This document shows positions 25,640 to 34,491 of a DNA stretch of 64,000 nucleotides, piece by piece (the stretch's first letter is position 1; each line of letters opens with the position of its first letter). The DNA comes from Amphibiibacter pelophylacis (lineage in GTDB: Bacteria; Pseudomonadota; Gammaproteobacteria; Burkholderiales; Burkholderiaceae_C), in the NCBI RefSeq assembly GCF_037688875.1, contig NZ_JAWDIE010000006.1:98249-162248 (forward strand). Reading direction: 5' to 3'. The position numbers were made by a program, and so were the translations under genes. The notes under the pieces were generated by a model. That model worked only from the letters and a program-made list of their open reading frames with translations, made no database searches and was not told where the DNA came from.

Positions 25640-25938
25640 GGGAGTGTTGGCGGCGATTGAAGGGGCGAGTTTTGCACAAGCGGCTGACGTCTCTGCCAAC
25701 GTTTGGCGCACGGCGGGCGCGGGAGATTCTGGTCGCCAAGCGCTACGGCGGGGTCGTTTGAGCCTGGAGGGCTGGCGCATCGGCTACTGCCCGCTGCCCG
25801 CGCCCACCCCGATGACGCGGGTGTCACGCTGACGCTGGAGCGCCATCCCCTTGAATTCGACGCCCCTCTGCGGCCCTGACATCTGCGAAAATGCTGTCTT
25901 TTCCGACCGACCGCCTTTGCCCGGCGCCGTCACACCCC
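25640..25938. other. Divergent spacer truD/prfC with possible coding remnant
   Basis: 299 bases without a full gene. On plus, 25740-25880 has coding-like composition: one frame reads LEGWRIGYCPLPA and then, in another frame, AHPDDAGVTLTLERHPLEFD, ending at a TGA near 25880. This could be the frameshifted tail of a lost gene. I do not recognize it. The prfC promoter should be in the last 60 bases. Confidence 0.3.
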
Positions 25939-27561
25939 ATGTCCGACCTTGCTTCCTCGGTGCGCCAGCGGCGCACTTTTGCCATCATCTCCCACCCTGA
26001 CGCGGGCAAGACCACGCTGACAGAAAAGCTGCTGCTGTTTTCGGGCGCGATCCAGATCGCCGGGGCGGTCAAGGGGCGCAAGGCCAGCCGCCACGCGACC
26101 AGCGACTGGATGGAGATCGAAAAGCAGCGCGGCATCTCGGTCGCCAGTTCGGTGATGCAGATGGAATACGGCGGCTGCGTCATCAACCTGCTCGACACGC
26201 CGGGCCACCAGGATTTCTCCGAGGACACCTACCGCGTGCTGACTGCGGTGGACGCCGCGCTGATGGTGATCGACGCGGCCAACGGCGTCGAGCCGCAGAC
26301 GCGCCGCCTGCTGCAGGTCTGCCGCGCGCGCAACACGCCCATCCTGACCTTCGTCAACAAAATGGACCGCGAGGTGCAGGATCCGCTGACGCTGATGGAT
26401 GAAATCGAGCGCGAGCTGGGCATGACGGTCGTTCCCTTCACCTGGCCGGTGGGCATGGGCAAGAGCTTCGCTGGCGTGATCGACCTGCGCGCGAAGCACC
26501 TGCGCGTTTTCGAGCCGGGCGAGGATCGCGTTCAGGGCGGCGACGAGCGCCTGCCGCTGTCGGACACGGCGGCGCTCACCCAGCGCTTTGGCATGGCTTA
26601 TGACCAGGCGGCCGGCGAGATCGAACTTCTGGGCGAAGCGGCCACGCCGTTTGACGCGGCCGACTTTCTGGCCGGGCGCCAGACGCCGATGTTCTTTGGA
26701 TCGGCGGTGAACAACTTCGGCGTGCAGGAGATTCTGGACGCGCTGACCGAGCTCGCGCCCGCGCCCGCGCCGCGTGCCGCGCTGCAGCGCGAGGTGGCGC
26801 CCGACGAGCCCAAATTCACCGGCGTGGTCTTCAAGATCCAGGCCAATATGGACCCGGCGCACCGCGACCGCATCGCCTTCGTGCGCGTGATGAGCGGCCA
26901 CTTCGAGCGCGGCATGCGCCTCAAAGTCGTGCGCTCGGGCAAGGAGCTGCGGCCCAACACCGTGGTCAGCTTCCTGAGCCAGCGCCGCGAGCTGCTGGAC
27001 GAGGCCTTTGGCGGCGACATCATCGGCATTCCCAACCACGGCGTGCTGCAGCTGGGCGATACGCTGACCGAGGGTGAATCGCTCCAGTTCACCGGCCTGC
27101 CGTTTTTTGCGCCGGAGATGTTCCGCAGCGTGGAAGTGGCCGATCCGCTGCGCACCAAGCAGCTCAAGGCCGGCCTGCAGCAGCTGGGCGAGGAGGGCGC
27201 CATCCAGGTCTTTCGCCCCGAATTGGGCTCGGTGCTGCTGCTGGGCGCGGTGGGCCAGTTGCAGTTCGAGGTCGTCGCGCACCGCCTGGAGCACGAATAC
27301 GGCGTCAAGGCGCGCATCACCGGCAGCCGCTACCAGGTGGCGCGCTGGGTGACCTGCGACGCGGCCGATGGCGGCGAGACCGAACTCAAGCGCTTCATCA
27401 ACGCCAACAGCCACCGACTCGCCTGGGACGCCGTCAACGCACCCACGCTGCTGCTGGAGTACGCCGCCGAGCTGCGCGCCATCGAAGAGAACTGGCCCAA
27501 AATCCGCTTCCACGCCATGCGCGAACACGCGGGGCTGGTGTTTCAGCGGGCGGGGGATTGA
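25939..27561 (+). CDS. prfC: Peptide chain release factor 3
   Basis: Translational GTPase that recycles RF1 and RF2. ATG 25939 gives 540 residues; an ATG 48 bases upstream is less likely. G1 is SHPDAGKTT at 18-26, G3 DTPGH at 86-90 and G4 NKMD at 140-143. The RF3 switch block RGISVASSVMQ and the C-terminal LQFEVVAHRLEHEYGV are present. It is followed one base later by ubiA. Confidence 0.96.
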   Translation: MSDLASSVRQRRTFAIISHPDAGKTTLTEKLLLFSGAIQIAGAVKGRKASRHATSDWMEIEKQRGISVASSVMQMEYGGCVINLLDTPGHQDFSEDTYRVLTAVDAALMVIDAANGVEPQTRRLLQVCRARNTPILTFVNKMDREVQDPLTLMDEIERELGMTVVPFTWPVGMGKSFAGVIDLRAKHLRVFEPGEDRVQGGDERLPLSDTAALTQRFGMAYDQAAGEIELLGEAATPFDAADFLAGRQTPMFFGSAVNNFGVQEILDALTELAPAPAPRAALQREVAPDEPKFTGVVFKIQANMDPAHRDRIAFVRVMSGHFERGMRLKVVRSGKELRPNTVVSFLSQRRELLDEAFGGDIIGIPNHGVLQLGDTLTEGESLQFTGLPFFAPEMFRSVEVADPLRTKQLKAGLQQLGEEGAIQVFRPELGSVLLLGAVGQLQFEVVAHRLEHEYGVKARITGSRYQVARWVTCDAADGGETELKRFINANSHRLAWDAVNAPTLLLEYAAELRAIEENWPKIRFHAMREHAGLVFQRAGD

Positions 27562-27562
27562 G

Positions 27563-28477
27563 ATGAGCTGGCCCCAGCGACTGAGTCTGGTTCGCCATCT
27601 GCCCGCCGCCTGGCAACCCCGCGCGCGCCTGTATCTGGATCTGATCCGCTGGGATCGCCCGGCCGGCTGGCTGCTGCTGCTGTGGCCGACCCTGATGGCG
27701 CTGTGGCTGGCGGCGGGGGGCTGGCCGGGGCTGCACCTGCTGGGGGTGTTTGTGCTGGGCACGGTGCTGATGCGCAGCGCGGGCTGCTGCATCAACGATG
27801 TGGCCGACCGCGAGTTCGACCGCCACGTCAAGCGCACCGCGCAGCGGCCGGTGACCAGCGGGCGCGTGAGCGTCGCCGAGGCACTGATTGTCGGCGCGGT
27901 GCTGGCGCTGATCGCGTTCGCGCTGGTGCTGACCACGAACGCGCCCACCGTTCAGCTCAGTTTTGTGGCTGTGGCGGTGACGGTGCTTTACCCCTTTTGC
28001 AAGCGCTGGGTGTCCATGCCGCAGGGCGTGCTGGGCATCGCCTTCAGCATGGGGATTCCGATGGCCTTCGCGGCGGTGCAGGGCCAGGTGCCGGGCCTGG
28101 CCTGGGCGCTGATGGCGGTCAACCTCTTTTGGGTGCTGGCCTACGACACCGAATACGCCATGGTGGACCGCGACGACGACCTGCGCCTGGGCATCCGCAG
28201 CTCGGCGATGACGCTGGGGCGCTACGATGTCAGCGGGATTCTGGCTTTTTACACGCTGCACCTGCTGGGCTGGGTGATCGTGGCGTGGCAGAGTGTCAGA
28301 CTGATGGGCGGGCACACGCTGGCCCTTCAGGCGGCGCTGCTCGCCGCTGCAGCGCAGGTGCTGTGGCATGGCTGGCTGATCCGCACGCGCGAGCGCGGGC
28401 CCTGCTTCACGGCCTTCCGCGCCAACCACTGGCTGGGGGCCACGCTGTTTGCGGGCGTGGTGCTGGCTTTGCTGTAA
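27563..28477 (+). CDS. ubiA: 4-hydroxybenzoate polyprenyltransferase
   Basis: Membrane prenyltransferase for ubiquinone synthesis. The 304-residue protein has about eight to nine membrane helices, the first Asp-rich motif NDVADREFD at 78-86 followed by RHVKRTAQRP, and the second motif DTEYAMVDRDDD near 190. ATG 27563 follows the prfC stop by one base. Downstream, a short spacer with three TTCAAAA repeats (28501-28531) leads to rfbB. Confidence 0.96.
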   Translation: MSWPQRLSLVRHLPAAWQPRARLYLDLIRWDRPAGWLLLLWPTLMALWLAAGGWPGLHLLGVFVLGTVLMRSAGCCINDVADREFDRHVKRTAQRPVTSGRVSVAEALIVGAVLALIAFALVLTTNAPTVQLSFVAVAVTVLYPFCKRWVSMPQGVLGIAFSMGIPMAFAAVQGQVPGLAWALMAVNLFWVLAYDTEYAMVDRDDDLRLGIRSSAMTLGRYDVSGILAFYTLHLLGWVIVAWQSVRLMGGHTLALQAALLAAAAQVLWHGWLIRTRERGPCFTAFRANHWLGATLFAGVVLALL

Positions 28478-28533
28478 GCCGGCCGCCGACTTCTTCATCC
28501 GATTCAAAAACAGTTTCAAAAAGATTCAAAACC

Positions 28534-29592
28534 ATGATCCTGACCACAGGCACCGCCGGTTTCATCGGCAGCAATTTCATTCTGGACTGGCTGGCCTCCA
28601 CCGACGAGCCCGTGATCAACCTGGACGCCCTGACCTACGCGGGCAACCTGGAAAACCTGGCCACGCTGCAGGGCGATGCGCGCCATACCTTTGTCCAGGG
28701 CGATATTGGCGACAGCGCGCTCCTGCAGCGTCTGCTGGCGCAGCACCGGCCCCGGGCAGTGCTGAACTTCGCGGCCGAATCGCACGTGGACCGCAGCATC
28801 GCCGGGCCCGAGGCCTTCATCCAGACCAATGTGATGGGCACTTTCCGCCTGCTGGAGGCCGTGCGCGCTTACTGGAACGACTTGCCGCCCGATGAAAAAT
28901 CGGCCTTCCGCTTCCTGCATGTGTCCACCGACGAGGTCTACGGCAGCCTGGGCGCGCAGGACGCGCCCTTCACCGAGCAGCACCGCTACGAGCCCAACAG
29001 CCCCTATTCGGCCAGCAAGGCGGCCAGCGACCACCTGGTCCGCGCCTGGTTTCACACCTACGGCCTGCCGGTGCTGACGACCAACTGCAGCAACAACTAC
29101 GGCCCCTACCATTTCCCTGAGAAACTGATTCCGCTGTGCATCACCCGGGCGCTGTCGGGCGCCGCGCTGCCGATTTATGGCGATGGCCAGCAGATTCGCG
29201 ACTGGCTCTATGTGGGCGACCACTGCAGCGCCATTCGCCGCGTGCTTCAGGCCGGGACGCCGGGAGAGGTCTACAACATCGGCGGCTGGAACGAAAAAGC
29301 CAACCTGGACGTAGTGCGCACGCTGTGCGCGACGCTGGACAAGCTCCAGCCCCGTGCCGATGGCGCCTCTTACGCCACGCAGATCACCTTTGTTCCCGAC
29401 CGGCCGGGCCACGACCGGCGCTACGCCATCGACGCCAGCCGCATCGCCCGCGAGCTGGGCTGGAAACCGGCCGAGACCTTTGAAACCGGCCTGCGCAAAA
29501 CGGTGCAGTGGTACCTGGACCACCCGCAGTGGGTGGCCAACGTGACCAGCGGCGCCTACCGCCAGTGGCTGGGGCAGCAGTATGGCGGCTGA
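28534..29592 (+). CDS. rfbB: dTDP-glucose 4,6-dehydratase
   Basis: Second step of dTDP-L-rhamnose synthesis. The 352-residue extended SDR has the NAD loop GTAGFIG at 6-12 (most homologues have GGAGFIG), the active-site triplet STDEVYG, and YSASKAASDH with the catalytic Tyr and Lys. RPGHDRRYAID near the C-terminus is typical of RmlB. First gene of rfbBDAC; it overlaps rfbD by 11 bases. Confidence 0.96.
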   Translation: MILTTGTAGFIGSNFILDWLASTDEPVINLDALTYAGNLENLATLQGDARHTFVQGDIGDSALLQRLLAQHRPRAVLNFAAESHVDRSIAGPEAFIQTNVMGTFRLLEAVRAYWNDLPPDEKSAFRFLHVSTDEVYGSLGAQDAPFTEQHRYEPNSPYSASKAASDHLVRAWFHTYGLPVLTTNCSNNYGPYHFPEKLIPLCITRALSGAALPIYGDGQQIRDWLYVGDHCSAIRRVLQAGTPGEVYNIGGWNEKANLDVVRTLCATLDKLQPRADGASYATQITFVPDRPGHDRRYAIDASRIARELGWKPAETFETGLRKTVQWYLDHPQWVANVTSGAYRQWLGQQYGG

Positions 29593-30529
29593 TCGCGATG
29601 TCCCGGTCATCCTGCTGACGGGCAAAAACGGCCAGGTGGGCTTCGAGCTGCAGCGTGCGCTGGCCCCTCTGGGCCAAGTGGTGGCGGTGGGCAGCGCGGA
29701 CGTCAATCTGGCCGATGCCGTCGCGCTGCGCGAGCTGGTGCGGCGTGTGCGGCCTGTGCTCATCGTCAACCCGGCGGCCTACACGGCGGTGGACAAGGCC
29801 GAGAGCGAACCAGACCTCGCCCACGCCGTCAACGCCGTCGCGCCGGGCGTTCTGGGCGAAGAAGCTCAGCGCCTGGGCGCCGCCGTCATCCACTATTCCA
29901 CCGACTACGTGTTCGATGGCCACAAGCCCGAGCCCTACACCGAGGACGACGCCTGCGCCCCGGCCAGCGTCTATGGCGCCAGCAAGCGCGCGGGCGAGCA
30001 GGCGCTGGCCGCAGCCTGCGCGCAGCACCTGATCCTGCGCACCAGCTGGGTGGTGGGCGCGCACGGGGGCAATTTCGCCAAAACCATGCTGCGGCTGGCA
30101 GCGACGCGCGATGCCTTGAATGTGGTTGCCGACCAGTGGGGCGCGCCCACGTCGGCGGCGCTGATCGCTGATGTGACCGCCCACCTGGCCGCACGCTGGC
30201 TGCGCCTGGCAGGCGCAGAAAAAGCGGTGGACATCCCTTGGGGCATTCCCTGGGGTATCTACCACCTGGTGGCGGGCGGCGAGACCACCTGGTGCGATTA
30301 CGCCCGCCACGTGCTGGCGGCGGCCCAGGCGGCGGGGGTGGCGCTGAAGGCGGGTCCGGACCAGGTTCACCCCATCGCCACCGCCGACTATCCCACCCCG
30401 GCGCAGCGCCCGCTGCAGTCGCGGCTGGACACCTGCCGCCTGCGTGAGACCTTTGGCCTGCACCTGCCGCCCTGGCAGCAGGGGGTGGACCACATCCTGC
30501 AACAGATCCTGCCGAAAGGGCTGTCATGA
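29582..30529 (+). CDS. rfbD: dTDP-4-dehydrorhamnose reductase
   Basis: Final reductase of dTDP-L-rhamnose synthesis. The 315-residue protein has the NADPH loop GKNGQVGFEL, the STDYVFDG block and YGASKRAGE with the catalytic Tyr and Lys. A short tandem repeat PWGIPWGIYHL is near residue 220. It overlaps rfbB by 11 bases and rfbA by four. Confidence 0.95.
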   Translation: MAADRDVPVILLTGKNGQVGFELQRALAPLGQVVAVGSADVNLADAVALRELVRRVRPVLIVNPAAYTAVDKAESEPDLAHAVNAVAPGVLGEEAQRLGAAVIHYSTDYVFDGHKPEPYTEDDACAPASVYGASKRAGEQALAAACAQHLILRTSWVVGAHGGNFAKTMLRLAATRDALNVVADQWGAPTSAALIADVTAHLAARWLRLAGAEKAVDIPWGIPWGIYHLVAGGETTWCDYARHVLAAAQAAGVALKAGPDQVHPIATADYPTPAQRPLQSRLDTCRLRETFGLHLPPWQQGVDHILQQILPKGLS

Positions 30530-31440
30530 GCGCACAAACTTCATCCTCTTCCCCGGCGGCTTCCCGTGTGCGGCGCAAAGGCCTGATCCTGGCGGGTGGG
30601 TCTGGTACGCGGCTGTATCCCGTCACGCAGGCGGTGTCCAAGCAGCTGATGCCGGTCTACGACAAGCCCATGGTCTATTACCCGCTGACCACGCTGATGC
30701 TGGCCGGGATCCGCGAGGTGCTGATTATTTCCACCCCGCAGGACACACCGCGCTTTGCCGAGCTGCTGGGCGATGGCAGCCCATGGGGCATGAGCATCCA
30801 GTACGCCGTGCAGCCCAGCCCGGACGGCCTGGCGCAGGCTTTTGTCATCGGGCGCGATTTTGTCGGCGGCGCCCCCAGCAGCCTGGTGCTGGGCGACAAC
30901 ATTTTTTACGGCCATGACCTGGTCCGCCAGTTGGCCCACGCCGATGCGCGCACGAGCGGGGCCAGCGTCTTTGCCTACCATGTGCACGACCCGGAGCGCT
31001 ATGGCGTGGTCGAGTTCGACGCCCAGCGCCGCGCCATCAGCATCGAAGAAAAGCCGGTGCAACCCAAAAGCGCCTACGCGGTCACCGGCCTGTATTTTTA
31101 CGACAGCCAAGTCTGCGACATAGCGGCGGACATCCGCCCCTCGCCGCGCGGCGAGCTGGAAATCACCGACGTCAACCGCCGCTATCTGGAACAGGGCCAG
31201 CTGCAGGTTGAGATCATGGGCCGGGGCTACGCCTGGCTGGACACCGGCACGCACGACAGCCTGCTGGATGCGGCCAGCTTCATCGCCACGCTGCAAAAAC
31301 GCCAGGGCTTGATGGTGGCTTGCCCGGAAGAAATTGCCTACACCCAAGGCTGGATCGGCGCGGAGCAGCTCCAGCGCCTGGCTGCGCCGCTGGCCAAAAA
31401 CGGCTACGGCCAGTATTTACTGCGCCTGCTGGGCCGCTGA
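30526..31440 (+). CDS. rfbA: Glucose-1-phosphate thymidylyltransferase
   Basis: First step of dTDP-L-rhamnose synthesis. The 304-residue protein has the nucleotidyltransferase signature LAGGSGTRLYPVT, the KQLMPVYDKPMVYYPLTTLM stretch, LGDNIFYG and EITDVNR. The N-terminal 13 residues before RRKGLILAGG are Ser-rich and non-conserved. It overlaps rfbD by four bases. Confidence 0.96.
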   Translation: MSAQTSSSSPAASRVRRKGLILAGGSGTRLYPVTQAVSKQLMPVYDKPMVYYPLTTLMLAGIREVLIISTPQDTPRFAELLGDGSPWGMSIQYAVQPSPDGLAQAFVIGRDFVGGAPSSLVLGDNIFYGHDLVRQLAHADARTSGASVFAYHVHDPERYGVVEFDAQRRAISIEEKPVQPKSAYAVTGLYFYDSQVCDIAADIRPSPRGELEITDVNRRYLEQGQLQVEIMGRGYAWLDTGTHDSLLDAASFIATLQKRQGLMVACPEEIAYTQGWIGAEQLQRLAAPLAKNGYGQYLLRLLGR

Positions 31441-31453
31441 ACGAAAGACCCAC

Positions 31454-32035
31454 ATGCCCTACACCGTCACCCCGACCGCCCTGCCGGAAGTGCTGATCCT
31501 CGAGCCCCGCGTCTTTGGCGACGAGCGCGGTTTTTTCTTCGAGAGCTTCAACCAGCGTGATTTTGAAGCAGCGACTGGCGCGTCGGGTCAGCCCGCCACC
31601 GCAGCCCACTTCGTTCAGGACAACCACAGCCGCAGCCGACGCGGCGTGCTGCGCGGCCTGCACTACCAGATCCGTCAGCCCCAGGGCAAGCTGGTCCGCG
31701 TGGTGGAGGGCGAGGTGTTTGATGTCGCTGTCGATTTGCGCCGCAGCTCGCCGCGTTTCGGGCAGTGGGTGGGCGTGACGCTGGATGCTGACAGCCACCG
31801 CCAGCTCTGGGTGCCGCCCGGCTTTGCGCATGGCTTTGTGGTGCTGAGCGAATCGGCGCAGTTTCTCTACAAGACCACCGATTACTGGGCGCCCGAGTTC
31901 GAGCGCAGCCTGCTGTGGAACGATCCGGCGCTGGCCATCAACTGGCCGCTGGACCGGCTGGGCGGCCAGGCCCCGCAGCTCGCAGCCAAGGACGCCGCGG
32001 CGCTGCCGCTGGCGCAGTGCGAGCTTTACGACTGA
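31454..32035 (+). CDS. rfbC: dTDP-4-dehydrorhamnose 3,5-epimerase
   Basis: Third enzyme of dTDP-L-rhamnose synthesis. ATG 31454 gives 193 residues. The RmlC cupin blocks are present: EPRVFGDERGFFFESFN, QDNHSRSRRGVLRGLHYQ with the catalytic His region, and WVPPGFAHGFVVLSE. Last gene of the rfb cluster; fabZ follows after 31 bp that include a separate -10 element. Confidence 0.95.
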   Translation: MPYTVTPTALPEVLILEPRVFGDERGFFFESFNQRDFEAATGASGQPATAAHFVQDNHSRSRRGVLRGLHYQIRQPQGKLVRVVEGEVFDVAVDLRRSSPRFGQWVGVTLDADSHRQLWVPPGFAHGFVVLSESAQFLYKTTDYWAPEFERSLLWNDPALAINWPLDRLGGQAPQLAAKDAAALPLAQCELYD

Positions 32036-32054
32036 GGCCGTGGTGGACCCGCGC

Positions 32055-32060
32055 TAGAAT
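32055..32060 (+). promoter_or_regulatory. Putative -10 element of fabZ-lpxAB operon, close to start codon
   Basis: TAGAAT ends six bases before the fabZ ATG at 32067. With a normal spacing, transcription would begin at or just before the start codon, giving a leaderless or nearly leaderless mRNA. No Shine-Dalgarno sequence is seen between the element and the ATG. Confidence 0.45.
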
Positions 32061-32066
32061 TGCCCC

Positions 32067-32504
32067 ATGGACATCCACCACATTCTCAAAAAACTGCCGC
32101 ACCGCTACCCCTTTCTGCTGGTGGATCGCGTGCTGGAGTTCAAAACCGGCGAAAGCATTGTCGCGCTGAAAAACGTGACCATGAACGAGCCGTATTTTGT
32201 CGGCCACTTTCCCATCCGTCCGGTGATGCCCGGGGTGCTGATCCTGGAAGCCATGGCGCAGGCCGCCGCGCTGCTGGCCTTTGAATCCATGGGCACGCAG
32301 ACCGACGAGAAAAGCGTCGTCTACTTCGCCGGGATCGATGGCGCGCGCTTCAAGCGCCCCGTCGAGCCGGGCGACCAGCTGCACCTGCACGTCAGCCTGC
32401 TGCGCGCCAAAGCTGGCATTTACAAGTTCGCGGCCAAGGCCATGGTCGGCGCCGACCTGGCCGCCGAAGCCGAGCTGATGTGCACCATGCGCCAGGTGCC
32501 CTGA
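32067..32504 (+). CDS. fabZ: 3-hydroxyacyl-ACP dehydratase FabZ
   Basis: Dehydrates 3-hydroxyacyl-ACP in fatty acid synthesis. The 145-residue hot-dog protein starts MDIHHILKKLPHRYPFLLVD and has the catalytic His47 in VGHFPIRPVMPG and Glu61 in LILEAMAQ. First gene of fabZ-lpxA-lpxB-rnhB-rlm; lpxD, the usual upstream neighbour, is not present in this window. Confidence 0.96.
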   Translation: MDIHHILKKLPHRYPFLLVDRVLEFKTGESIVALKNVTMNEPYFVGHFPIRPVMPGVLILEAMAQAAALLAFESMGTQTDEKSVVYFAGIDGARFKRPVEPGDQLHLHVSLLRAKAGIYKFAAKAMVGADLAAEAELMCTMRQVP

Positions 32505-32524
32505 GGCCGCAGGCGGTTCAAGCC

Positions 32525-33313
32525 ATGGCCCAGATCCATCCCACCGCGCTGGTTGACCTGGCCGCCCGCCTGCACGACAGCGTGCGCGTCGGGCCTTACT
32601 GCGTCATCGGCCCCGAGGTCAGCGTGGGCGAGGGCACGGTGCTGGGCCCGCACTGCGTGGTCGAAGGCAAAACGACCATCGGCCGCGACAACCGCTTCTT
32701 CCAGTTCAGCTCGATCGGCGCGCAGCCGCAGGACATGAGCCACGACGGCAGCGTGACCGAGCTGGTCATCGGCGACCGCAACACGGTGCGCGAGTTCTGC
32801 ACCTTCAACACCGGCACGCACAAGGAGCAGGGACTGACCCGTGTCGGCAGCGACAACTGGATCATGGCCTACGTTCACCTGGCGCACGACGTGGTGCTGG
32901 GCGATCACTGTGTGCTGGCCAACAACGCCACGCTGGCCGGGCATGTGCACGTCGGCGACTGGGCGGTGATCGGTGGCCTGACGGGCGTGCACCAGTTTGT
33001 CCACATCGGCGCGCACAGCATGACGGGTTTCCAGGCGCATGTGGCGCAGGACGTGCCGCCCTTTATGACGGTCGATGGCCACCCGCTGACCGTGCGTGCC
33101 GTCAACCTGACGGGCCTGCGCCGTCGCGCGTTTTCCGACGCGCGCATCAGTGCCATCCGCCAGATGCACCGTCTGATCTACCGCAGCGGCCTGACGCTGG
33201 ATCAGGCCCGCGAGCGCCTGGCTGAACTGGCCGACACCACGGCCGAGGCCACTGCCGATGTCGCGCTGATGCTGGATTTCCTGGCCGCGTCCCGGCGCGG
33301 CATCGTGCGTTGA
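32525..33313 (+). CDS. lpxA: UDP-N-acetylglucosamine acyltransferase
   Basis: First acylation of lipid A synthesis. ATG 32525 gives 262 residues. The left-handed beta-helix hexapeptide repeats run from about 3 to 190. The catalytic base is His121 in VHLAHDVVLGDH, matching His125 of the E. coli enzyme, and FNTGTHKEQGLTR precedes it. The C-terminal helical domain has RRRAFSDARISAIRQMHRL. The stop overlaps the TTG start of lpxB. Confidence 0.96.
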   Translation: MAQIHPTALVDLAARLHDSVRVGPYCVIGPEVSVGEGTVLGPHCVVEGKTTIGRDNRFFQFSSIGAQPQDMSHDGSVTELVIGDRNTVREFCTFNTGTHKEQGLTRVGSDNWIMAYVHLAHDVVLGDHCVLANNATLAGHVHVGDWAVIGGLTGVHQFVHIGAHSMTGFQAHVAQDVPPFMTVDGHPLTVRAVNLTGLRRRAFSDARISAIRQMHRLIYRSGLTLDQARERLAELADTTAEATADVALMLDFLAASRRGIVR

Positions 33314-34491
33314 ACGCTCCGGCGCCGACGTCTGATCCGCGCCTGGCGCTGGTCATGGGCGAGGTCTCGGGCGATCTGCTCGCCGCACGCCTGCTGGCGG
33401 GCGCCCGTGAGCGCTGGCCGGGTCTGCTGGCTTACGGCATTGCCGGACCCGCCAGTCAGGCCCAGGGCATGTCGGCCTGGTGGCCGCACACCGAACTGGC
33501 CGTGCGCGGTTACGCCGAGGTGCTGCGCCACTACCCGCGCATCGCGGGCGTGCGCCGCCTGCTGATCGAGCGTCTGCTGGCCGATCCGCCCGATGTCTTC
33601 ATTGGCGTGGACGCGCCCGATTTCAACCTGCACGTCGAGAAACGCCTGCGCGAGAGCGGCGTACCCACCGTGCACTTCATCTGCCCGTCGATCTGGGCCT
33701 GGCGCGGCGGGCGCGTGCGCCACCTGCAGGAGAGCTGCGACCGCGTGCTGTGCGTCTTTCCCTTCGAGCCCGAGCTGCTGGCGCGCCACGGCATTGCCGC
33801 GACCTACGTCGGCCATCCGCTGGCCAGCGTCATCCCTGATGAGCCCGACCGCGCGGGCGCCCGCCAGCGCCTGGGCCTGGCGGCGGACGTGCCCGTGGTC
33901 GCCGTGCTGCCCGGCAGCCGCAGCAGCGAGATCGACACCAACGGCCCCGTCTTCCTGCGCGCCGTGGCCCGCCTGCACGCGCTGCGCCCCGAGCTGCGTT
34001 TTGTGCTGCCCGCCGTGCCTGGCCTGCACGCGCGCCTGGCCGAACTGATCGCGCGCGAGGCGCCTTGGGCGGGCGTGCAGCTGCTGGACGGCGATTCCTA
34101 CACCGCGCTGGCCGCCTGCGACGTCACCCTGATCGCCAGCGGGACGGCCACGCTGGAAGCGGCGCTGTTCAAGCGTCCCATGGTCGTCGCCTATGTGATG
34201 AATGGGGTGAGCTGGCAGATCATGAAGCGCATGGGCTATCAGCCCTGGGTCGGGCTGCCCAACATTCTGGCGCAGCGCTTTCTGGTGCCCGAGCGCCTGC
34301 AGGACGCGGCCACGCCCGACCAGCTGGCGCAGGATATTCTGGGCTGGCTGGATCAGCCGCAGCGCGTGGCCGATCTCCAGACCGAGCTGCACGCCCTGCA
34401 CGAGCGCCTGCGGCGCGACACGCCTGGCCTTTGCGCGCAGGCGCTGGACGAGGTGCTGACCGCGCGTCGCGGTCGCAGCCCCGGGCCATGA
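33310..34491 (+). CDS. lpxB: Lipid A disaccharide synthase
   Basis: Glycosyltransferase family 19 enzyme condensing UDP-2,3-diacylglucosamine with lipid X. The frame starts with TTG at 33310 that overlaps the lpxA stop (TTGA), a coupled start; no ATG is near. The 393 residues include MGEVSGDLLAARLL, ICPSIWAWRGGRV, LPGSRSSEI, and SGTATLEAALFKRPMVVAY, all family blocks. Its stop overlaps rnhB (ATGA). Confidence 0.95.
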   Translation: MNAPAPTSDPRLALVMGEVSGDLLAARLLAGARERWPGLLAYGIAGPASQAQGMSAWWPHTELAVRGYAEVLRHYPRIAGVRRLLIERLLADPPDVFIGVDAPDFNLHVEKRLRESGVPTVHFICPSIWAWRGGRVRHLQESCDRVLCVFPFEPELLARHGIAATYVGHPLASVIPDEPDRAGARQRLGLAADVPVVAVLPGSRSSEIDTNGPVFLRAVARLHALRPELRFVLPAVPGLHARLAELIAREAPWAGVQLLDGDSYTALAACDVTLIASGTATLEAALFKRPMVVAYVMNGVSWQIMKRMGYQPWVGLPNILAQRFLVPERLQDAATPDQLAQDILGWLDQPQRVADLQTELHALHERLRRDTPGLCAQALDEVLTARRGRSPGP

